A model generated the notes under the pieces. That model was not told the DNA's origin. It did not search any database and saw only the letters and a program-made list of their open reading frames with translations. The position numbers were made by a program, and so were the translations under genes. 18,273 nt of DNA from Betaproteobacteria bacterium (lineage in GTDB: Bacteria; Pseudomonadota; Gammaproteobacteria; Burkholderiales; SG8-39): positions 1-18,273 of the forward strand of contig JAFARH010000392.1 of the NCBI GenBank assembly GCA_019245555.1. The letters are read 5' to 3'. Positions 13,645-18,273 of this stretch are shown piece by piece. The stretch's first letter is position 1, and each line of letters starts with the position of its first letter.

Positions 13645-15113
13645 CGTACGACGTCATCGTGGTCGGCGGGGGCAACGCGGCACTGTGCGCGGCGCTCGCG
13701 GCGAGGGAAAGCGTCGGCAAAGTGCTGGTGCTCGAGCGGGCGCCAGAGGAAGAATCGGGCGGCAACTCGCGCTTCACCGCCGGCCTCTTCCGTCTTGCCT
13801 ACACCGGCCCGCAGGACCTCAAGACGCTGATCCCCGATCTCTCTGCGGAAGAGATCGCGAATACCGACTTCGGCACCTACACCGAGGAGCAATTCCTCGA
13901 TGACATGGCGCGCGTCACCGAGTACCGCTGCGATCCCGATCTCACCGAGATCCTGGTGAAACAGAGCCTGCCGACCGCGCAGTGGATGCGAAAGAAAGGC
14001 GTCCGCTTCACCGCCGCTTGGGGCCGGCAGGCATTCAAGATCGGGGGCAAGTTCAAGTTCTGGGGCGGCCTCACCGTCGAAGCAGTCGGCGGTGGGCCGG
14101 GGCTCGTCGAATCAGAGACGCAGCTCGCGAAAAAGGCCGGCATAGAAATCTGGTACGGCGCTCGCGCGGTCTCGCTCATCGCTGACGACGCCGGCGTTCA
14201 TGGCGTTGTCGTCAAGCACCAGGGGAAAACGAAGGAGCTGAAAGCCAAGGCGGTCGTCCTCGCCGCCGGCGGCTTCCAGGCGAACACCGAATGGCGCACA
14301 CGCTACATGGGGCCCGGCTGGGAGCTCGCCAAGGTGCGCGGCACGCGCTTCAACACCGTCGATGCGATCCGCATGGCACTCGATATCGGCGCCGCGGCGC
14401 ACGGCAACTGGTCGGGATCGCACGCTGTCGCGTGGGATCGCAATGCGCCGGAAACCAGCGACCTCGCGGTCGGCGACGGCTTCCAGAAGCACTCGTATCC
14501 GTGGGGCGTGTACATCAACGCCGAGGGCAAGCGCTTCGTCGACGAAGGCGCCGACTTCCGCAACTACACCTACGCGAAATATGGCAGGGTGATCCTGCAG
14601 CAGCCGAAGCAATTCGCGTGGCAGATCTTTGATGCAAAGGTGAAGGCGCAGCTTCGCGACGAATACCGTATCCGTCAGGTGACGAAGATCAGCGGCAACA
14701 CGCTCGAGGAACTCGTCTCGAAGATGGACGACACCGACCAGAAGACAGCGCTCGACACGCTGAAGAAATACAACGCGGCGGTGCGCACCGAGGTGCCGTT
14801 CAATCCGAACGTGAAGGATGGAAGGCGCACTGAAGGGTTGGAGGTGAACAAGTCCAACTGGGCCAACACGCTCGACACGCCGCCCTTCGAGGCCTATGCG
14901 GTGACCTGCGGCATCACCTTCAGCTTCGGCGGGCTGAAGATCAACACCGACGCGCAGGTGATCAATTCCGACGGCGAACCGATCCGCGGCCTCTACGCTG
15001 CGGGCGAGCTCGTCGGCGGGATCTTCTGGTTCAACTATCCCGGCGGCTCCGGCCTCACCAACGGAGCGGTGTTCGGCCGAATCGCCGGTACTAACGCAGC
15101 TAAGGCGCGCTGA
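13641..15113 (+). CDS. tcuA: FAD-dependent tricarballylate dehydrogenase (TcuA-like) flavoprotein
   Basis: A 490-residue flavoprotein of the fumarate reductase/succinate dehydrogenase group. The N-terminal FAD dinucleotide motif is VGGGNAALCAALAA (8-21), with Ala where many relatives have the third Gly. The acidic end of the second beta strand (E32) is followed by ESGGNSRFTAG. The C-terminal FAD-binding block is GLYAAGELVGGIF and the GGSGLTNGAVFGRIAG stretch (about 450-484). TcuA oxidises tricarballylate to cis-aconitate, passing electrons to a TcuB-type membrane partner. No TcuB or TcuC is in the window. It starts at GTG, overlapping the Bug stop by 4 nt. Similar proteins are often annotated tcuA without biochemical proof; a related 3-ketosteroid or generic polycarboxylate dehydrogenase role is the alternative. 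Its last 14 nt overlap the decayed gene on the other strand. Confidence 0.88.
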   Translation: MTYDVIVVGGGNAALCAALAARESVGKVLVLERAPEEESGGNSRFTAGLFRLAYTGPQDLKTLIPDLSAEEIANTDFGTYTEEQFLDDMARVTEYRCDPDLTEILVKQSLPTAQWMRKKGVRFTAAWGRQAFKIGGKFKFWGGLTVEAVGGGPGLVESETQLAKKAGIEIWYGARAVSLIADDAGVHGVVVKHQGKTKELKAKAVVLAAGGFQANTEWRTRYMGPGWELAKVRGTRFNTVDAIRMALDIGAAAHGNWSGSHAVAWDRNAPETSDLAVGDGFQKHSYPWGVYINAEGKRFVDEGADFRNYTYAKYGRVILQQPKQFAWQIFDAKVKAQLRDEYRIRQVTKISGNTLEELVSKMDDTDQKTALDTLKKYNAAVRTEVPFNPNVKDGRRTEGLEVNKSNWANTLDTPPFEAYAVTCGITFSFGGLKINTDAQVINSDGEPIRGLYAAGELVGGIFWFNYPGGSGLTNGAVFGRIAGTNAAKAR

Positions 15114-15421
15114 CCTGCACGCGGAGCGCCATCCCGCTCCCATCCATCGTCAGATTCACCGGAGCGCCCTTCACTAGCTGCTCGCGCTTGCCCGGAACCA
15201 GCATCGAGACGGAAGCGCTCTCCGGCACGACGATCTTCTGCGAGCCGCCGGGGTAACTCATCGTGAGAGTTGAGGTGCACGTGCGCGTTCTGGTCGACGG
15301 CGATCATGTCGCCCTGCACGTCGGTGATCCTGCCGCGCACGCGCGTCGGGGCCTGCGCCGCAACCGCGGTTGCGGCGAGGAGAAGGACGAGCGCGAGGCT
15401 ACTGCGGCGGCTTGACGCCAT
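15100..15421 (-). pseudogene. Decayed tandem duplicate of the secreted beta-rich protein (internal deletion and frameshift)
   Basis: The first part encodes a full signal peptide (SSRRSSLALVLLLAATAVAAQ) and RVRGRITDVQGDMIAVDQ, matching RVRGTITALNGDVLSVK of the neighbour at 15399-15980. Around 15262-15275 the reading frame breaks. A second frame then reads LTMSYPGGSQKIVVPES and VPGKREQLVKGAPV, matching LKYKDGEQKILVTPET and VPGSKADLKAGETI of the neighbour, and ends at TAG 15100-15102. About 80 codons of the neighbour's middle are missing between the halves, and the total length (322) is not a multiple of 3. This is best read as a tandem duplicate that lost an internal out-of-frame segment. Its ATG overlaps the neighbour's end by 23 nt, and its tail overlaps the stop of the TcuA-like gene. 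Confidence 0.75.
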
Positions 15422-15980
15422 CCTTGCTGACTGCGACGCGTTGCGTCATGAATTTGCCGTCGTCGCCGACGCGTGCACCGGTGAAGATGGTCTCGCCGGC
15501 CTTGAGATCCGCTTTGCTGCCGGGAACAAAGGTGACGACCTCGGTCTCGGGAGTGACGAGGATTTTCTGCTCGCCGTCCTTGTATTTGAGAGTGATCTCG
15601 TTGCCGCCGCTGCTTTGAGCGGTGTGCGTGATGTTGGCATTCGTCATGAACGAGTTTGGCATCGAGTCCCAGGCGCCGTGCATCTGCGGGACTTGCGGTC
15701 CGAGCGCGTGCACTTCCTTGGCCACGAGGTGACCATCGGGCCCTTTCACGGAAGTGACGCCGACGTAGGCATTGGGCCCCATCTCGGCGAGGGTCGTCTT
15801 CTTGGCCGTCACCACCTGCGCATCGGGTGCGAGCTGGATGTTGACGTCCTTGCCTTCGCGCGTCTTCACGCTGAGGACGTCGCCGTTCAGCGCGGTGATG
15901 GTGCCGCGCACCCGGACATTGGCTTGGGCAAAAGCGCTGGCGGTGAAAAAGGCAAGCAGGACAAAAGCAAGGTGTTTCAT
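15399..15980 (-). CDS. Secreted beta-rich protein, DUF5666-like
   Basis: A 193-residue exported protein with a signal peptide (KHLAFVLLAFFTASAFAQA, cut near 19). The mature part opens with NVRVRGTITALNGDVLSVKTREGKDVNI, the beta pattern of small OB-like domains that proteobacterial genomes carry as DUF5666 or related families. A Met-rich middle (about 96-120: PQMHGAWDSMPNSFMT) and a second beta unit (ITLKYKDGEQKILVTPET, FVPGSKADLKAGETI) follow. No catalytic motif is visible; the His/Met-containing middle could bind metal, which is conjecture. AGGGGA precedes the ATG. Divergent from the SMP-30 gene with 61 bases between starts, and followed by a decayed copy of itself on the same strand. Confidence 0.78.
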   Translation of the reverse strand: MKHLAFVLLAFFTASAFAQANVRVRGTITALNGDVLSVKTREGKDVNIQLAPDAQVVTAKKTTLAEMGPNAYVGVTSVKGPDGHLVAKEVHALGPQVPQMHGAWDSMPNSFMTNANITHTAQSSGGNEITLKYKDGEQKILVTPETEVVTFVPGSKADLKAGETIFTGARVGDDGKFMTQRVAVSKDGVKPPQ

Positions 15981-16023
15981 GATTTCCCCTAAACGTTGTT
16001 TGCGACCAAGTGGCGAACACCCT

Positions 16024-16029
16024 TATTCT
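16024..16029 (+). promoter_or_regulatory. Candidate -10 for the SMP-30-like gene
   Basis: TATTCT lies 12 nt before the ATG at 16042, which has no Shine-Dalgarno sequence. The divergent gap 15981-16041 must hold promoters for both genes; no other convincing elements are visible. Weak call. Confidence 0.22.
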
Positions 16030-16041
16030 CCGCTGCATTCC

Positions 16042-16956
16042 ATGTTGAATCCATTCCAGCCCATCAAGAAGATCGAGGTGCAGCGCTTTGCCTCGATGCC
16101 CCCCAAGTTCCGCAAGCGCCGGCGCACAGCGTGGTCCGATCCCAACCGCCAGGGTGCGGCGGTGGACAGCTTCCTCGAAGGACCATCCTTCGACCGGCAG
16201 GGCAACCTCTGGTGCGTAGACATTCCCTTCGGCCGGATCTTCCGCATCGACCCCAAGGGCGAGTGGGATCTCGTCACCCAATACGACGGATGGCCGAACG
16301 GACTCAAGTTCCACCGCGATGGGCGCGCGTTCGTCTGCGACTACCGGCGCGGTCTCGTCGCCTTGCATCCGAAGACAGGGAAGGTAGAGGAGGTCCTTGG
16401 GACCGCGTTCAGCGAGAGCTTCAAGGGATTGAACGATCTTCACTTCGCCGACAACGGCGACCTTTATTTCACCGACCAGGGACAGAGTGGGATCGGCGAT
16501 CCGACCGGGCGCGTCTGGCGCCTGAGAGCAAACGGCGAGCTGCAGAAGCTCGTAGCCAACGCGCCCTCGCCGAACGGAATCACCGTCAACAAGAAGAACA
16601 GCCAGGTCTACGTCGCCGTCACGCGCTCGCAGCAGATCTGGCGCCTGCCCCTTATGGCGGGCGGTACGCCGTCCAAGACCGGCGTTGCAATCAATCTATC
16701 GGGCGGCCATGCGGGGCCTGACGGCATTGAAATGGACGACGAGGACGGATTGGTCGTGTGTCATCTCGGCGTCGGCATCTGGCGCTTCGATTCGAACTGC
16801 CTGCCGACGCACCTCGTGCACGCGGGCAAGGAGCACCGCCTGATGACCAACGTCGCATTCCGAGGCAAGACGCTCTATATCACCGACTCCGCGAACGGCG
16901 AGATCCTGATGGCGGAGATGCCGGTCGCCGGCAAGAAGATGTTCTCGATGAGGTAG
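16042..16956 (+). CDS. SMP-30/gluconolactonase-like beta-propeller hydrolase
   Basis: A 304-residue cytoplasmic protein (no signal peptide) of the SMP-30/regucalcin/gluconolactonase family, calcium-dependent lactonases. The metal- and substrate-binding positions are all present: E46 in FLEGPSF, N131 in GLNDLHF, N178 in PNGITVN and D227 in GPDGIEMD. They match the order and spacing of the four calcium ligands known in DFPase (E21, N120, N175, D229). Start at 16042 because the fold begins there; the open frame extends back to 15772 over the opposite gene but without homology. The ring-opening of sugar lactones is the usual role; the substrate cannot be read. It ends 5 bases before the stop of the convergent third Bug gene. 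It may act on a lactone linked to the neighbouring uptake genes, an inference from context only. Confidence 0.9.
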   Translation: MLNPFQPIKKIEVQRFASMPPKFRKRRRTAWSDPNRQGAAVDSFLEGPSFDRQGNLWCVDIPFGRIFRIDPKGEWDLVTQYDGWPNGLKFHRDGRAFVCDYRRGLVALHPKTGKVEEVLGTAFSESFKGLNDLHFADNGDLYFTDQGQSGIGDPTGRVWRLRANGELQKLVANAPSPNGITVNKKNSQVYVAVTRSQQIWRLPLMAGGTPSKTGVAINLSGGHAGPDGIEMDDEDGLVVCHLGVGIWRFDSNCLPTHLVHAGKEHRLMTNVAFRGKTLYITDSANGEILMAEMPVAGKKMFSMR

Positions 16957-16961
16957 GGCAG

Positions 16962-17915
16962 CTAGTCGATCTTCGCGCCGGAGCGCTTGATGACGTCGGC
17001 CCACTTGGCCGAGTCCTGCCGGATGAGCGCGCCGAATGCCTCGGGCGTGCCGCCGCCGCCCTCGCTGCCCATCTGCTCGAGACGCTCTTTCGTCTGCGGT
17101 TCGACGATGACGCGATTCACTACGGCATTCAACTTGTCGAGCATCGGGCGCGGCAGGCCCGCGGGCGCGATGATGCCGCTCCACGCGGTGACTTCGTAGC
17201 CAGGTACTCCTGCCTCGATCATCGTTGGCACCTGCGGCAGGGCGTGCGCGCGCTGAGCGCCCGTGACCGCGAGAGCGCGTATGCGGGCGTTCTGGACGTG
17301 CGGCGCGATGGAATTCGTGCTCTCGAACATGAGCTGCACGTTGCCGGCGATGAGGTCGGCGATGGCCGGAGCGCCGCCCTTGTACGGCACGTGGACGATC
17401 TCAGTGCCCGTCATGTACTTGAAGAGCTCGCCGCTGACATGACCGGGTGAGCCGTTGCTCGAGGATGCGTTGGAAAGCTTTCCGGGGTTGGCTTTCGCGT
17501 AGGCGATGAGCTCGCGCACATTGGTGAACGGTGCTTTCGGCGACGCGGCGAGCAGCATGTAGCCGGTGCTAATGAGTGCGACGGGCTGCAGATCGCGCTC
17601 GATGTCGTACGGCAGCTTCTCCACCATGTGCCGCGTGATGGCGAGCGCGCCGACCGGGCCGACGCCGATCGTGTAGCCGTCGGGCGCGGCTTTCGCGACT
17701 GCGTCGATGCCGATGGTGAGCGCGCCACCGGGACGGTTGTCGACGACGACCGGCTGGCCAAGCTCCTTCGCCATTCCGGGCGCTACGACGCGCGCGATGT
17801 TGTCGGTTGCGCTTCCCGCAACCTGCGGTACGACTAAACGCAGCGGCCGCTCAGGGTATTGAGCGGCCGCAGTTGATGCGAGGATGAGTAGCGCTAGGGC
17901 TGCAACTGAGCGCGT
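16962..17915 (-). CDS. Bug/TctC-family solute-binding protein (third of three), non-canonical ACG start
   Basis: Bug receptor with a complete leader and mature fold. The in-frame coding signal begins with RSVAALALLILASTAAAQ, then YPERPLRLVVPQVAG, DNIARVV, VVVDNRPGG, DGYTIGVGP, YDIERDLQPVALI, IVHVPYKGGAP and PAGLPRPMLDKLN. The first ATG in this frame is at 17774 (Met of GMAKELG), which would delete the leader and first strand. Between the upstream in-frame stop and that ATG there is no ATG, GTG or TTG. The codon before the leader is ACG (17915-17913), with GGGGA just upstream, and starting there gives 317 residues, identical in length to the other two Bug proteins. It overlaps the CHRD gene by about 22 nt, so coupled re-initiation at ACG, a point mutation, or a sequence error are the options. 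Convergent with the SMP-30 gene. Confidence 0.82.
   Translation of the reverse strand, partial: TRSVAALALLILASTAAAQYPERPLRLVVPQVAGSATDNIARVVAPGMAKELGQPVVVDNRPGGALTIGIDAVAKAAPDGYTIGVGPVGALAITRHMVEKLPYDIERDLQPVALISTGYMLLAASPKAPFTNVRELIAYAKANPGKLSNASSSNGSPGHVSGELFKYMTGTEIVHVPYKGGAPAIADLIAGNVQLMFESTNSIAPHVQNARIRALAVTGAQRAHALPQVPTMIEAGVPGYEVTAWSGIIAPAGLPRPMLDKLNAVVNRVIVEPQTKERLEQMGSEGGGGTPEAFGALIRQDSAKWADVIKRSGAKID
17843..17870. repeat. Perfect 11-bp inverted repeat in the leader region of the third Bug gene
   Basis: GCGGCCGCTCA (17843-17853) and TGAGCGGCCGC (17860-17870) are exact reverse complements around the loop GGGTAT. They lie inside the coding sequence at the signal peptide cleavage site and could form a stable mRNA hairpin soon after the start. 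Confidence 0.7.
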
Positions 17916-18273
17916 ATTTCCCCGCCCTTGTTCTTGTCGCTGTGCACGTTGACGTACAGGTTGCCCGCCTTGAGCGCATCCATCTGCGCGGGCGTGAGCT
18001 TCTTACCTTCAGGCACGCTGTAGGTATCGCCGTTCTTTGTCAGCGGAACGATGACCGGGCCGTTCTGGCCCTTGGCTGCCTGATGGATGTGCGCCATCGT
18101 ACCTTGCATGCCTTCGGTGCTGACGCTGCCGGTGATCGTGCCGTCCTGGGCGACGCGGAAGCTGCCGCTGCCTTTCGCACCCGTGGACACGGCCGGAACT
18201 TCCTCCGCTCCGGTGAGACTCACCTTCATTGCGCCGCTGCCCGGCATCCAGTCGGGCATGCTCGAGCATCCCG
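17894..18273 (-). CDS. CHRD-domain lipoprotein (5' end outside the window)
   Basis: The reading frame enters from the right edge as GCSSMPDWMPG, a Gly-Cys typical of the end of a lipobox, so this is probably a lipoprotein whose signal peptide lies outside the window. The remaining 125 residues form one CHRD domain: MKVSLTGAEEVPAVSTGAKGSG, a central GTMAHIHQAAKGQNGPVIVPL and the C-terminal GNLYVNVHSDKNKGGEIRAQL. CHRD domains, first described in chordin, are common in exported bacterial proteins of unproven role; the conserved AHIH may bind metal. An internal ATG at 18259 exists but the lipobox argues for an upstream start. The 3' end overlaps the third Bug gene by about 22 nt. Confidence 0.88.
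   Translation of the reverse strand, partial: GCSSMPDWMPGSGAMKVSLTGAEEVPAVSTGAKGSGSFRVAQDGTITGSVSTEGMQGTMAHIHQAAKGQNGPVIVPLTKNGDTYSVPEGKKLTPAQMDALKAGNLYVNVHSDKNKGGEIRAQLQP

Noticed and set aside
16962..17774. Bug receptor starting at the ATG at 17774
   Set aside because: That start would remove the signal peptide and the first strand of the fold, both of which are encoded in frame just upstream.
1..18273. Defence, toxin-antitoxin, phage, transposon or CRISPR system
   Set aside because: No nuclease, helicase, methyltransferase, integrase, transposase or repeat-spacer structure was seen; the kinase and paired small proteins do not match any such arrangement I know.

Overview
The window is GC-rich, densely coded bacterial chromosome with genes on both strands, many 1-4 nt overlaps and no tRNA, rRNA, insertion sequence, integrase or CRISPR array that I can see. 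Three Bug/TctC-type solute receptors in 18 kb, a TcuA-like flavoprotein and frequent GTG starts suggest a betaproteobacterium (Burkholderiales-like, possibly an uncultured soil or water lineage). That placement is inference from gene content; no marker gene is present. No gene-free stretch exceeds 300 bases; the longest is about 190 bases (5408-5600).

Layout. 1-398: the tail of an unidentified upstream gene and the first of three small paralogous proteins. 421-4528 (+): amidase, CocE-type alpha/beta hydrolase and Bug receptor in one tight operon, which reads as an uptake-and-hydrolysis module. 4532-5407 (-): a substrate-binding-protein fold without a signal peptide. 5601-6343 (+): two more copies of the small paralogue, closed by a strong hairpin. 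6414-7400 (-): secreted Vgb-like beta-propeller. 7444-9524 (+): Ser/Thr kinase fused to a cyclic-nucleotide-binding domain, overlapping a HEM4/uroporphyrinogen-III-synthase-like gene. 9521-10458 (-): secreted EF-hand protein and a small secreted Cys-pair protein. 10564-15113 (+): LVIVD-repeat protein, SDR (frameshifted), Bug receptor and TcuA-like FAD dehydrogenase. 15100-15980 (-): a secreted beta-rich protein and its decayed tandem duplicate. 16042-16956 (+): SMP-30/gluconolactonase-like propeller. 16962-18273 (-): CHRD-domain lipoprotein (cut by the window edge) overlapping a third Bug receptor that has no ordinary start codon.

How it works together. Much of the window looks like accessory carbon-scavenging: periplasmic receptors sit beside hydrolases or dehydrogenases, with no TctA/TctB membrane genes here. 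A second theme is secreted beta-propeller and metal-binding proteins. The most unusual items are the three-copy small protein family ending in GRTF-x-R-x-LH, the kinase-cNMP receptor coupled to a HEM4 protein, the Bug gene that seems to start at ACG, a group of genes without Shine-Dalgarno sequences carrying TANNNT exactly 6 nt before the start codon, and an SDR that lacks its catalytic Ser/Tyr and is also frameshifted. I see no defence, toxin-antitoxin or mobile system.
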